The notes beneath the pieces were generated by a model, which was not told where the DNA came from, made no database searches, and was given only the letters and a program-made list of their open reading frames with translations. The translations under genes and the position numbers were made by a program. Source: Candidatus Woesearchaeota archaeon (GTDB lineage: Archaea > Nanobdellota > Nanobdellia > Woesearchaeales > UBA10216). From it: a stretch of DNA of 64,000 bases. Positions 46,541 through 55,858 of this stretch are shown here, one piece after another. The DNA is taken from contig JACPMZ010000007.1 of the NCBI GenBank assembly GCA_016185705.1, positions 1 to 64,000 of the forward strand, read 5' to 3'. Position 1 is the stretch's first letter, and every line of letters begins with the position of its first letter.

Positions 46541-47201
46541 GCTCGTGGCAGAAGCTTTTGCCAGACTTTTTCAGGCAGCAGATTTCCAATATCATGCAAA
46601 GACAAGGTTCTCAAGAAAATTCAGCCCATACAACGCCAATGTCAAAAAATTCGGAAACACCTTAACATTCAGCTTCAGCCCTGAATGGAGAAAAGTAAGC
46701 AGCGAGATAACCATCGGCCTGATTCAGGAACTGCTGCTCCGAATCCTCAGAAAAAAAGGCACGACAACAAACATTGAGCTGTACAACAGCTTCATAAAAA
46801 ATCTGCATATCTCAGCGAAAAAAACAGAGACAGACGAGATTCTTGCGCAAATATTTGGCAGAGTGAACGAAAAATATTTTAACAGCGCAGTTGACATGCC
46901 AAACTTAAGGTGGGGGCAGAACTCCGCCAGAAAACTCGCAGCCTACGATTACCACACAGACACCATAACAGTAAGCAGCGCCTTCAGGAATGCTGAGCCG
47001 GAGCTCATAGCATACCTGCTCTACCACGAAATGCTGCACAAGCAGCTCAAATTCAGCAGCGCAGGCAGCAGGACAATTCACCACAGCAGGAAGTTCAGGC
47101 AGATGGAAAAACAGTTTGAAAACAGCCAGCAGCTGGAAAAGCAGCTAAACAGCCGCGCGGGGAAAAACAGGCGCATCGGGTGGCTGATGGGCTGGATTTA
47201 A
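46524..47201 (+). CDS. SprT-like zinc metalloprotease family protein
   Basis: 'LIAYLLYHEMLHKQLKFSSAGSRTIHHSRKFRQMEKQFE' HExxH + distal H. Confidence 0.7.
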   Translation: MKSMNKLVAEAFARLFQAADFQYHAKTRFSRKFSPYNANVKKFGNTLTFSFSPEWRKVSSEITIGLIQELLLRILRKKGTTTNIELYNSFIKNLHISAKKTETDEILAQIFGRVNEKYFNSAVDMPNLRWGQNSARKLAAYDYHTDTITVSSAFRNAEPELIAYLLYHEMLHKQLKFSSAGSRTIHHSRKFRQMEKQFENSQQLEKQLNSRAGKNRRIGWLMGWI

Positions 47202-47256
47202 TTTCTTCAGCTCCCACTTCAGAAACATTTATAAATCTTCAAAAGAAGAAAAGGGC

Positions 47257-47634
47257 ATGGCGAAATCCAAGAGCCGCGGAATTCCGGATAACTTAACTGT
47301 CCTGCTCTTTCTGGTGGTTGTGATACTGATAGTGGCATTTGTCGGCACGGCAACTGAAGTGCAGACCAGGAATGACCAGCAGATACTTCTCAGCAGGCTT
47401 GTAACAACCAACGAGCGCGTGGAGCTGCCGGCAGTAGTGGTGGATGGGACTGTGGAAGTTGAAACTCTTAAAAGTTTGGCTAAAGCTGATTACGCCCAGG
47501 TCAAATCCATGATAGGCATACGGTCAGACTTCATAATACACTTTGAAGACGAGAACGGAAACCTTATAGAGATTGAAAACATTCCGTGCATAGGAAGCGG
47601 GTACGCGCAGGTGTCTGGCCATACGTGTGAGTGA
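47257..47634 (+). CDS. Single-TM pilin-like/secreted protein
   Basis: TM 'LTVLLFLVVVILIVAFVGTATEVQ'; 'VKSMIGIRSDFIIHFEDENGNLIEIENIPCIGSG' shared with next gene. Confidence 0.65.
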   Translation: MAKSKSRGIPDNLTVLLFLVVVILIVAFVGTATEVQTRNDQQILLSRLVTTNERVELPAVVVDGTVEVETLKSLAKADYAQVKSMIGIRSDFIIHFEDENGNLIEIENIPCIGSGYAQVSGHTCE

Positions 47635-48155
47635 TTGAGGTGAAAACCAGAGCGCAAACAATCTCAACTGACGCATTAGTGGCGATGGCATTATTTCTTG
47701 GAGTGGTCATCTTTTTTTTTATAGTCGGCGATAAAGGCTCTGATGATAGAAAAATCGAAAAGCTTGAAACAGAAGCTTCAAAGCTTGTGGCAGCAGTTTC
47801 CGGGCAGAGAAACGCAACATCATCCCTTATTGCCGGAGCAAAAATAGACGTGGCAACGCTTGAAAAACTTGCAGCGCTGGACTACAACAAACTCAGAGAT
47901 GCAGTAGGAGTGGACGCAGACTTCTGCATCCACTTTGAGGATAAAGGCGGAAACCTCATTGAGATAATGCCCGGCTTTGCAGGGCTTGGCAGCTACAACG
48001 TAAGAATAGGAAACACAATCTGCGGAAAAAGCCTCAATGAAGGCGAAATAATAATATGCGAGGAAGCAGAAAATACCGGAGAGTGCGACCGCCTCGGAGA
48101 ATTCGGCATGTCAGAAAAGCTGTGCTGCGCAGCAACAAGGAAGTGCTGCGCATGA
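47631..48155 (+). CDS. Single-TM pilin-like/secreted protein, Cys-rich C-terminus
   Basis: 'LRDAVGVDADFCIHFEDKGGNLIEIMPGFAGLGSYNVRIGNTIC'; ATGA-type overlaps on both sides. Confidence 0.65.
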   Translation: MIEVKTRAQTISTDALVAMALFLGVVIFFFIVGDKGSDDRKIEKLETEASKLVAAVSGQRNATSSLIAGAKIDVATLEKLAALDYNKLRDAVGVDADFCIHFEDKGGNLIEIMPGFAGLGSYNVRIGNTICGKSLNEGEIIICEEAENTGECDRLGEFGMSEKLCCAATRKCCA

Positions 48156-48550
48156 AACTCAGGCAAATTGTTATAATGCTCGCAATTTTCTCGGTTGTGG
48201 CGGCAGCGGCAGCAGCATATCCCAGAACAGAGCTGCAAGGGCTGCTGCAGTTCAGCATCAACAACTACGATAAAATCAAGGCAGCAGGAATACTGGCAGA
48301 TGACTTCAGAATCTTAGTGAACGCTTATTTCCTCACGCCAGTTACTGAGCCGAATGTTATAACAAGCGCGGAGCAGGACCAAACCATCGCAGCAATTGGA
48401 CAGCTGCGCAACTGCAATGATGGAACGCAGCATGCATCCTGCTCCCTGACAAAGCCGAAATACTGCTATGATGCAGAACTAAGCGATAACTGCATAACCT
48501 GCGGCTGCCCTGGCTCCCAAACCTGCACTGATTGGGTGTGCACCGGATAA
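48152..48550 (+). CDS. Secreted protein with conserved Cys-rich module
   Basis: Start trimmed to MKLRQIVIMLAIFSVVAAAAAAYP; 'CNDGTQHASCSLTKPKYCYDAELSDNCITCGCPGSQTCTDWVC' also found in the two DUF1554-like adhesins. Confidence 0.7.
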   Translation: MKLRQIVIMLAIFSVVAAAAAAYPRTELQGLLQFSINNYDKIKAAGILADDFRILVNAYFLTPVTEPNVITSAEQDQTIAAIGQLRNCNDGTQHASCSLTKPKYCYDAELSDNCITCGCPGSQTCTDWVCTG

Positions 48551-48782
48551 TCTGCACCGGGAAGCCGCATCAAAGCAGAGCTGCTGCCAGAATTGCGGTA
48601 TTTCAGAGGATAAGCGCAGAATGTGGGTTGGAGGGTGGTGCAACGGAGAAATGATCGTATTGAGGTTACTCAGCAGTTAACTACCCTGCGGCATAACTTG
48701 TTCTGGCTGCACTAAAGGAATTTTGTCCCACACCCCCCAAAATACACATAGTTTTAAATATTAAAACGCTTAATGGCATCCT

Positions 48783-49334
48783 ATGGCAGACTTATCGGCA
48801 TGGATAAGGCAGCAGCTGAAAGACGGCTACACAAAGCAGGAAATAAAGAATGCCATGATGAAGCGCGGCTATTCCAAGGAGGATATAGCTGCGGTGGACC
48901 ACGTTTCCAAGCGCAAAATGCCTTTAGTACCGGCGGCGGTTGCGCTTGCGGTGGTGGCGGTAGCTGCAGCATTCATAATGGCGCTGCCAAACAGCACTTC
49001 AGAGCCCCAAATCACTAACTCAGTCCAGCAGGAAATGAAGCCGGTATACATCTACAATAATTACGCAATAGACGGAGTGGCAAAGCACAGGGTGGAATTG
49101 TATTCAGGCACGATAAGCGCAGTTTCACTGGAAAGCATAACGCTGACAAAGGGGAATGCCAGGAAAACATTTACAATATCAGAAACAAAGCCCGTCCAGT
49201 ACATAGACGCTGAAACCCGCACCAAATACCCGCCGCGGCCGGTGAAAGCAGGCGACGAAGTGACGCAGCTGTTCTACGTTGTAACGACAGAAGTTCCGTA
49301 TGCCCTGCTGGCGTTTGTGAATGTTGTTGGTTAA
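48783..49334 (+). CDS. Single-TM membrane protein
   Basis: 'MADLSAWIRQQLKDGYTKQEIKNAMMKRGYSKEDI' followed by TM 'LVPAAVALAVVAVAAAFIMAL'. Confidence 0.65.
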   Translation: MADLSAWIRQQLKDGYTKQEIKNAMMKRGYSKEDIAAVDHVSKRKMPLVPAAVALAVVAVAAAFIMALPNSTSEPQITNSVQQEMKPVYIYNNYAIDGVAKHRVELYSGTISAVSLESITLTKGNARKTFTISETKPVQYIDAETRTKYPPRPVKAGDEVTQLFYVVTTEVPYALLAFVNVVG

Positions 49335-49571
49335 GCAGCCCTTATTTCATATCCCTGCAGGTATTACGGCGGAAAATCCCGGGCAGCACGAAAAAGATAT
49401 TCTGCCTGACAACACCCTGTTTATTTTTGTGAGAAGCTGAAACGCAGGAAAGGCAGCGGATGGATTCAGGCAAAAGCCATTTCGGCTTTTCCAGCCATTA
49501 TGAAGCGCAGCAAGGTTCTTCGCCAGACTGTTTCGGATAGTTTTATATATGACATGCGCCAATAAACATTT

Positions 49572-49823
49572 ATGAAACCAAAAATAAGTCATTTATACCT
49601 GCTTGCCCGGGAGAGAACCCTTTTTGCAAACGAAAGAACCATGCTTGCGCATGTCCGCACTGCTTTTGCTTCGTTTTTGTTCGGGATAGCAATCATAAAA
49701 CTTTTTGAGCAGTTCGCGCTGTCCCTTTATCTCGGATCTGCAGCAATAATCGCCGGGCTTATATTCCTGGTTTTCGGGCTGGTTTACTATCCCATCAGAA
49801 ACAGAAGGATTAGGAAATACTAA
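49572..49823 (+). CDS. DUF202 family small membrane protein
   Basis: 'LLARERTLFANERTMLAHVRTAFASFLFGIAIIKLF'. Confidence 0.8.
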   Translation: MKPKISHLYLLARERTLFANERTMLAHVRTAFASFLFGIAIIKLFEQFALSLYLGSAAIIAGLIFLVFGLVYYPIRNRRIRKY

Positions 49824-49894
49824 ACGTCAGCACTGCGCCATGCTGCGCACTCCGCCCTGGGTATTTCCGCAAACTGCTTCTTTATCCAGCAATT

Positions 49895-49946
49895 GCGCTT
49901 CATTTCCACCTCCCTTAAATTTCGAAGGGAGGTGGAAATGAAGCGC
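49895..49946. repeat. Intergenic hairpin, core of a palindromic element
   Basis: 22-bp perfect arms gcgcttcatttccacctccctt / aagggaggtggaaatgaagcgc. Confidence 0.85.
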
Positions 49947-49960
49947 GAAGGAAAGAACAG

Positions 49961-50018
49961 AGCAGGGAAAAAAATCAGGGAAGGATGCGACGGTTTTGCC
50001 ACTTAACCTGATATTACC
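49961..50018 (-). repeat. Family-2 element terminus
   Basis: gggaaaaaaatcagggaaggatgcgacggttttgccacttaacctgatattacc = reverse complement of the left end of the 34.95-kb element with few mismatches. Confidence 0.75.
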
Positions 50019-50061
50019 CTGTGCTGCAAAACTTTAAATAACCAGTTTCCACAAATGAGCC

Positions 50062-50616
50062 ATGGCAAAAAGAGGTCAGTACTTTACCATTGATGCTTTC
50101 GTAGCCATGCTGGTTGTCGCCACAGGACTGGTTCTGGTGCTTGCGCTCAACACCTACCAGCCCAGCACTGCGCAGCCGGAAGTGCTTTCCCAGGAGTTCG
50201 TCAACACACTTGCCCAGGTAAAGATTAAGGAAATGAACAATCCTTTCGTGGCGCAGCAGCTGAAGGGCGGAAACATCACCAATCCTGACAACACCCTGCT
50301 GCAGCAGGTGTATGAATACTATTCCTATTTTGACTCATTTCTTACAGGATGCAGTCCAAGCAACCCGTGCCACGGATTTGACCCGGTAACTTACACAAAC
50401 ATGTCAGCAGAGCTGCTTGCAAGCGTGGCGAAGGATTTGGTGCCTGCGCAATACAGCTATGAAATTTTGGTGGATGGGGTTCCGCTTAACAGCCGGGGCA
50501 CAGGGCAGCAGGAAGCAAAAGTGCTGATATCAAGCAAAAGAATAATTTTTGGCATTGTAAATAAGTCGGTGGAGTTCTGGGGGCCCATAGTCGTGGAGGT
50601 CAGAATATGGCAATAA
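50062..50616 (+). CDS. Type IV pilin-like membrane-anchored protein
   Basis: 'MAKRGQYFTIDAFVAMLVVATGLVLVLAL' N-terminal TM; overlaps next gene. Confidence 0.7.
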   Translation: MAKRGQYFTIDAFVAMLVVATGLVLVLALNTYQPSTAQPEVLSQEFVNTLAQVKIKEMNNPFVAQQLKGGNITNPDNTLLQQVYEYYSYFDSFLTGCSPSNPCHGFDPVTYTNMSAELLASVAKDLVPAQYSYEILVDGVPLNSRGTGQQEAKVLISSKRIIFGIVNKSVEFWGPIVVEVRIWQ

Positions 50617-51806
50617 GCAAGAAGGGCTTTTACTTCACCATCCTCGGCATACTGATAGTAACAGTGCTGTTTGTGGCATTTGTTCCTTTATCAGGCAATC
50701 TCAAAGACAAAACGCCTTCTGTGCGGAGCAGGGTTACAGTGGCAGATGACTTTGTGGAAACATTAAAGACTTCCTACGTGCCAATGGCTTTGCGAACATC
50801 AAGCTACAACGCACTCAACGGGCTGTCAGAGCTTGCCAAAGTAAACAAACAGCTGTTTGCCGACTCAGCTGAGCTGCAGGCAATTTTTGCCGATGCCATG
50901 ATGACAGGTTCAGTAACATGCCCTGACGGCGGAGGAATAAAGGAACTGGAAACATGCATCTGCGACATAGACCCGGGATGCGCTGACCCAAACACCATTA
51001 CTTTTATGCGCGGCAGGGATTTCAAGTCAAGGATGGCAGACATAGAAACAACTGCAGAACAGCATTTGCAGCTCACAACAGAAATCGGGGACAGCAGCTG
51101 GCAGGTAAGCGACTGGAATGTCAAACTATACCAAAACAGCGACACAGGCGCGTTTCAGGCGGGAGTCAACATAACACTGAAGTTTGCTGTCGCCGGAGGA
51201 ATCTCGCGGTGGGACGACACAGTTGAAATACAGGAAATCTTCAGCTTTGAAGGAATTGAAGACCCGCTGTACTCAGTAAAGACGCAGCAGCCACCCATAG
51301 ACTCGCTGTACACCAACAAATTCAGGGCAGCCAACCTGACACACTGGAACCTGACAAACACATGGCTCGCCATTAACGGCCAGAACTACAGCTATAACGC
51401 AAAAGGAGCAAGCTTCCTGGCAAGATTCACCGAAGCTGATGAGCCAAGCGAGTGCTGCGGAATTGAAAGCCTGATTAATGCAGATGCCATGCCTTTGCCT
51501 CCCATAACTGAAGGCGTTATGGATGCCACTTATTCAGACTGGTGCTATTTCGGCAGCAGGTGCCCGCCGGATACTGATGGAGAATTGTGGTATTTAACCT
51601 GCATTTCGCGGCAAACAGGCAAGTTTAAGGGATTCGCATTTGACACAGCGCATCTCAGCAGCTACAACCTTTCCCGTCCAGATCAGGAAGGACGCACACT
51701 CTTCTACCAAGGCATGTACGCAGACGACCCCAACGACGACGCGCAATGCGCAAACATGATGCAAATCATATGCAATGAGGCCGGAGCGCCGTACCCGTGC
51801 AGCTGA
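50607..51806 (+). CDS. Membrane-anchored pilus-associated protein (399 aa)
   Basis: 'MAISKKGFYFTILGILIVTVLFVAFVPLSG' N-terminal anchor; coupled to upstream pilin-like gene. Confidence 0.65.
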   Translation: MAISKKGFYFTILGILIVTVLFVAFVPLSGNLKDKTPSVRSRVTVADDFVETLKTSYVPMALRTSSYNALNGLSELAKVNKQLFADSAELQAIFADAMMTGSVTCPDGGGIKELETCICDIDPGCADPNTITFMRGRDFKSRMADIETTAEQHLQLTTEIGDSSWQVSDWNVKLYQNSDTGAFQAGVNITLKFAVAGGISRWDDTVEIQEIFSFEGIEDPLYSVKTQQPPIDSLYTNKFRAANLTHWNLTNTWLAINGQNYSYNAKGASFLARFTEADEPSECCGIESLINADAMPLPPITEGVMDATYSDWCYFGSRCPPDTDGELWYLTCISRQTGKFKGFAFDTAHLSSYNLSRPDQEGRTLFYQGMYADDPNDDAQCANMMQIICNEAGAPYPCS

Positions 51807-51949
51807 CTAAAGAAATGCTGCTGGATTTTTGGATTCTTATTTCAGTTGATGCACTTTGCCCACAATAAACGCCTGATATTCAGCAACTACTTAACCTGCA
51901 GGCATTCACAAGAGAAATCATTATATAGTATTAGTATAACTGCAGACTT

Positions 51950-52354
51950 ATGAACATCCAGGACGTGCAGAAAGTAAACAAATTAAGCAAATTACTGGTA
52001 GCGCACAACATTGCTGCAAGCCCTGAAGATGCGCAGCAGCAGGCAGAGGGCATGGTTAAGCAGAGCATGAGGATGCCTGTGCAAAGCCACGAAGAGAAAA
52101 TGGAGCAAATGATGCGCTCGCTTTCTGCTGAACTGCAAAATATTTCCAACAGACTCAGCAGAATAGACAAAAATTACGCGCAGCTGCAGGAAAAATTAGA
52201 GTCTTTCAAGCCAGCGGAGCCAAGCATGAACAGAATTATAAGCGAAAATGCATCCCCGGAAAGCAGCAGCACTATTAATAGCAATGAAAGCAAAGAAACA
52301 GCTCCTGAACAAAGCGTTGACCTTGAAAAGATATTCTACTACGGGAAAAAATGA
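51950..52354 (+). CDS. Small coiled-coil protein with UBA-like N-terminus
   Basis: 'VQKVNKLSKLLVAHNIAASPEDAQQQAEGMVKQ'. Confidence 0.6.
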   Translation: MNIQDVQKVNKLSKLLVAHNIAASPEDAQQQAEGMVKQSMRMPVQSHEEKMEQMMRSLSAELQNISNRLSRIDKNYAQLQEKLESFKPAEPSMNRIISENASPESSSTINSNESKETAPEQSVDLEKIFYYGKK

Positions 52355-52593
52355 ATCAGGTTGACAAACTGGCAAAAACTCTTGTGAGCACCGGCCTGGC
52401 AATGAACTACGCTGAAGCGCTTTCCAAAGCCAGGGAAATGCTGAAGGTAAAAGAGCAAGCAGATGACATTACCAAGCTTCCAAAGATAGAGGAAATTGCA
52501 GAAGCAGGCGAAATGGAAAAAACGCTCAAAGAACTTGTGGAAGAAGACGCTGAAAAAATTTATAATAAAAAACCAACTTCTAACTCCAGATAA
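52351..52593 (+). CDS. Small helical protein with similar N-terminal motif to upstream gene
   Basis: 'VDKLAKTLVSTGLAMNYAEALSKAREMLKVKEQ'; ATGA overlap. Confidence 0.6.
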   Translation: MNQVDKLAKTLVSTGLAMNYAEALSKAREMLKVKEQADDITKLPKIEEIAEAGEMEKTLKELVEEDAEKIYNKKPTSNSR

Positions 52594-52711
52594 GGCGCAA
52601 GTTGCCACGCCGTCGGCACTCGCAGCCCTAAACGAAAGATTTATATACTACTTGAGAGAAACAAAATTAAATAGTAACTTTCAAATAATAAATAACAAAT
52701 CGGGGGTAGGC

Positions 52712-54532
52712 ATGATGAAAATAATCAGGTTCGCAGCAGTATTCTTGTTAATGGCAGTAGGGCTTGCACTCACTGCTTATGCGCAGGCAGCGCAGCCGGT
52801 TCTGAATGACATTTCTCCCAAGACAGTTGCTGAGGGCCAGAAGCTGGCATTTACAATTTCTTCAAACGAAGCTGACTTTCCTGATGCAGCAGCTCCAGTT
52901 AATTTTAAAATGTGTGATGAAACTTCAACCACTGGTTGCGTTCCGCAGGCATCGCCTCTGACTATCGGCTCCACCCAGGCAACCCTGGTTAACACAACCA
53001 AGACAACTGCCAATTTTGAGTGGACTCCGGGAGCAACCCAGGCAGGCGTGTACAAGATAAGGTTCAGTGCGCAGGACGGGAATAGTATTGATTTCAAGAT
53101 AGTAACCATAACTGTTAATGACGCTGTTCCTGCAATTGAATCTGCCGGAACAATCAGCTTAGGAAGCGCCAGCCAGGCAAGAAGCAACCCGAACCACGAT
53201 GACGAGCGCGACAGGGAAGTCAACGACACTGAAAAGATAAAGATAAAGAATGCAGGGATTGAAAAAATAACAGGCATTACAGTCACAGTAACCCCAAGGA
53301 CAGGATTCTCAGCCAGCGACTTCAAAAACAGGGTTACAGTTGCAGGCGGCCTAACTGAGCTTGAGCCAGGCCAGGAGGTTGATGTTGAGCTTGAAATGAG
53401 AATTCCGCAGTCACTTGACGCAGTGGATGAAAACGGCAACCCGACAGCATTCCTTGTTGCAGACATGACAATCACTGCATTCAGGACAGAATCCGGAAAG
53501 ACAACTGAGCAGGTATCAAAAACAATACAGGTAACCATGCAGGCCGAAAACCAGCTTGAAATCAAGGATGCAAGAATAAGGTTTAACGGCGACTCAGAAG
53601 GACTGAAGGATGATGACAATGTGAAGGATGTAAGGCCCGGCCACGAAGTAGTCATGGAATTTGAAGTTGAAAGCCAATTCAAGGACAAGGAAGATGTTCA
53701 AATAGAAAACATAGAGCTCAGAGTGGAGAGCGACAACGACCTGAATGTTGACGAAGACGTTGACGTAAACGACCTTGACCCTGAGGACACAGACACAGTA
53801 GAGATTGAGTTTGACATTGACGATGATGTGGACAAGGGGGATGAGGGCCTGACAATCACTCTTATGGGCGAAGACGAGTTCGGCGCAAGGCACGGCGAAT
53901 CATGGGCGGTCATTCTCGAGATAGAGAGGGAAGACCACGAAATTGACATAAGAAGCATAGCCCTGACGCCTGAAACTGTCTCATGCGAAACAGATGCAGA
54001 GCTTTCTGTCGAGATAAGAAACACAGGAAGAAGGGATGAAAGGGAAACATTCATCAGGGTGAACAGCCCGGACCTCCAGTACGGCAGGATAAGCGATGAG
54101 ATAGAGCTTGATGAGGACGATGAGGTTACGAGAACATTCGTTGTTCCGGTGCCAGAAGGGCTGGCTCCAGGAAATTACAGAATCCAGGTTGAAACATACT
54201 ACAACACAAACAGCAAGAGCATGTCAGACGGCCTATTGCTTAAGAAAGCTGCATGCGGCACAGATGTTGCTGAAGTGCCGGAGCAGCCGCCTGAGCCGCC
54301 TGCACCTGCAGATGAAGTAGTAGTAATAACCACGCCTCCAACTACACCTCCAGCAGCAGGCATACAGCCGCCTCCTGTTACGGATATTACGGGCGGGGCT
54401 GTAACAGCACCACCAATAACAGAGCAGAAGAGCTTCCTGGAAAGCAACGGACTGATATTGCTGCTGGCGCTTGCCTACATAGTTGTATTGGGCGGCGGGG
54501 CAATAGTTGCCGCAAAACTGCTCAGGAAATAA
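52712..54532 (+). CDS. Secreted surface protein with Ig/CARDB-like segments and C-terminal TM anchor
   Basis: Start trimmed to MMKIIRFAAVFLLMAVGLALTAYAQA; Asp/Glu-rich; C-term 'SNGLILLLALAYIVVLGGGAIVAAKLLRK'; TATA 'tttatatactac' at about 52640. Confidence 0.75.
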   Translation: MMKIIRFAAVFLLMAVGLALTAYAQAAQPVLNDISPKTVAEGQKLAFTISSNEADFPDAAAPVNFKMCDETSTTGCVPQASPLTIGSTQATLVNTTKTTANFEWTPGATQAGVYKIRFSAQDGNSIDFKIVTITVNDAVPAIESAGTISLGSASQARSNPNHDDERDREVNDTEKIKIKNAGIEKITGITVTVTPRTGFSASDFKNRVTVAGGLTELEPGQEVDVELEMRIPQSLDAVDENGNPTAFLVADMTITAFRTESGKTTEQVSKTIQVTMQAENQLEIKDARIRFNGDSEGLKDDDNVKDVRPGHEVVMEFEVESQFKDKEDVQIENIELRVESDNDLNVDEDVDVNDLDPEDTDTVEIEFDIDDDVDKGDEGLTITLMGEDEFGARHGESWAVILEIEREDHEIDIRSIALTPETVSCETDAELSVEIRNTGRRDERETFIRVNSPDLQYGRISDEIELDEDDEVTRTFVVPVPEGLAPGNYRIQVETYYNTNSKSMSDGLLLKKAACGTDVAEVPEQPPEPPAPADEVVVITTPPTTPPAAGIQPPPVTDITGGAVTAPPITEQKSFLESNGLILLLALAYIVVLGGGAIVAAKLLRK

Positions 54533-54579
54533 GCAGTTTTCTTTGTTTTTTTTATCTTCATGTTTTTTTAGGATGCGCA

Positions 54580-54828
54580 ATGATAAAAGACTATGTTTTT
54601 GCAGAAGCTCAGGCAAGGGCCGGAGAAGCTGGAAAAGAATTACAGGGACTTCAAACAAGGGTTGAAGCGCTTCAGGCAGAAATAGATACTGGTTTTTTAT
54701 TTGTACAACACAAAGAGCAGCAGCAGGCTTTTATTGACGGAAAAAAGGAGGAGTTGCGTGAACTTCAGAAAAGCTTAAAGCAATTGCTGGATTCTCAGGA
54801 CGAGGGGAAGCCGGGCAAATATAACTGA
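54580..54828 (+). CDS. Small coiled-coil hypothetical protein
   Basis: 82 aa, 'LQGLQTRVEALQAEIDTGFLFVQHKEQQQAFIDGKKEELRELQKSLKQLL'. Confidence 0.55.
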   Translation: MIKDYVFAEAQARAGEAGKELQGLQTRVEALQAEIDTGFLFVQHKEQQQAFIDGKKEELRELQKSLKQLLDSQDEGKPGKYN

Positions 54829-54833
54829 CTGCC

Positions 54834-55637
54834 TCACTTCTTATTGATGAACTCATCCATCTTGCTTACAAATGCCTGCGCATCCTTCAGGTAAAGGTCA
54901 TAGTGCTTTCCGGGAATGTCCCTTATCTGCCTGTAAAGAATCTGCTTCTGCAAGTTGTAGAATTTCCTCATGATGTCTGAGTACCTCTTCTCAATGTGCC
55001 TCGGCCTGACAAGCTTTTCGTCAAGAATATCGGCAACCTTTTCCGGGCTTGGCGGCACCTCGCCAATCTTCATCAGCGCAGCATGCGCAGAATCTATGAC
55101 AGCCCAGTACAGGTCAATGACTGCCTGCATGACATGCCACCTTGAGTTGTGGATGGTGCGGGGAGCCCTTGCAAAATAAGTCCAGACAGACTCAGGGCTT
55201 GGCCTTATTCTGCCCCGGACAAGCAGGGCATGCAGGGGATCAAAAAAACCAGTGTCAAGCAGGGCAGTGCCATCCCGCAAAATGTTCATGCCAACAGGGT
55301 CGCCTGCCCGGATATATTCCCAGAAAGTCGTGAGCTTGATTGTGGTGACGTGCAGCCGCGTGCTTATCCTGGAAATAAGCTGCTCTATGATGATGCGGTA
55401 GGTGCTGACGATTTCCTGAGTCAGCGTAATTGTGATGTCATCGAAAACAATCAGTATGTCAATATCACCCTTCCCTGAGCTTTCCCTTCTTGCAGCGCTT
55501 CCGAACAGGATAAGCGCCTTGACCATATCCCCGAATTCGCCATGCACATTCTTCGCAAAATCATACGCCAGGGAGAGCTCATCCTTGCTGTAATTCCTGA
55601 TATTAGGATTAGCCCTCTTTTCAATATTAAACTCCAT
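54834..55637 (-). CDS. Nucleotidyltransferase-domain protein with C-terminal helical (HEPN-like) region
   Basis: 'VKALILFGSAARRESSGKGDIDILIVFDD' MNT motif; C-terminal helical extension. Confidence 0.75.
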   Translation of the reverse strand: MEFNIEKRANPNIRNYSKDELSLAYDFAKNVHGEFGDMVKALILFGSAARRESSGKGDIDILIVFDDITITLTQEIVSTYRIIIEQLISRISTRLHVTTIKLTTFWEYIRAGDPVGMNILRDGTALLDTGFFDPLHALLVRGRIRPSPESVWTYFARAPRTIHNSRWHVMQAVIDLYWAVIDSAHAALMKIGEVPPSPEKVADILDEKLVRPRHIEKRYSDIMRKFYNLQKQILYRQIRDIPGKHYDLYLKDAQAFVSKMDEFINKK

Positions 55638-55692
55638 CCTCTTTCGCCCCTTCTACTGTTGATAGCGGTATTTAAAAAAGTATCGCTGAGGC

Positions 55693-55838
55693 GGCGCCAT
55701 TGAAATGTCCGCTTATTTTCTCCTTTGCGCATCGCCTTTCCCAACTTTCACTCTCCCTTATCCTGATAGGGAGAGTGAAAGTCGGGAAACCGGACTGACA
55801 ACAAGGTTGGGTGAATGCAGCTTTTCAATAGGGCCGCC
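55693..55838. mobile_element. MITE-like palindromic element, family 1 (E3), at 3' end of copy B
   Basis: ggcgccattgaaatgtccgc ... gctgcattcacc-equivalent end gcagcttttcaatagggcc; central hairpin with loop inverted relative to E2. Confidence 0.65.
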
Positions 55839-55858
55839 GTGGCGGTACGGTAGTAATT

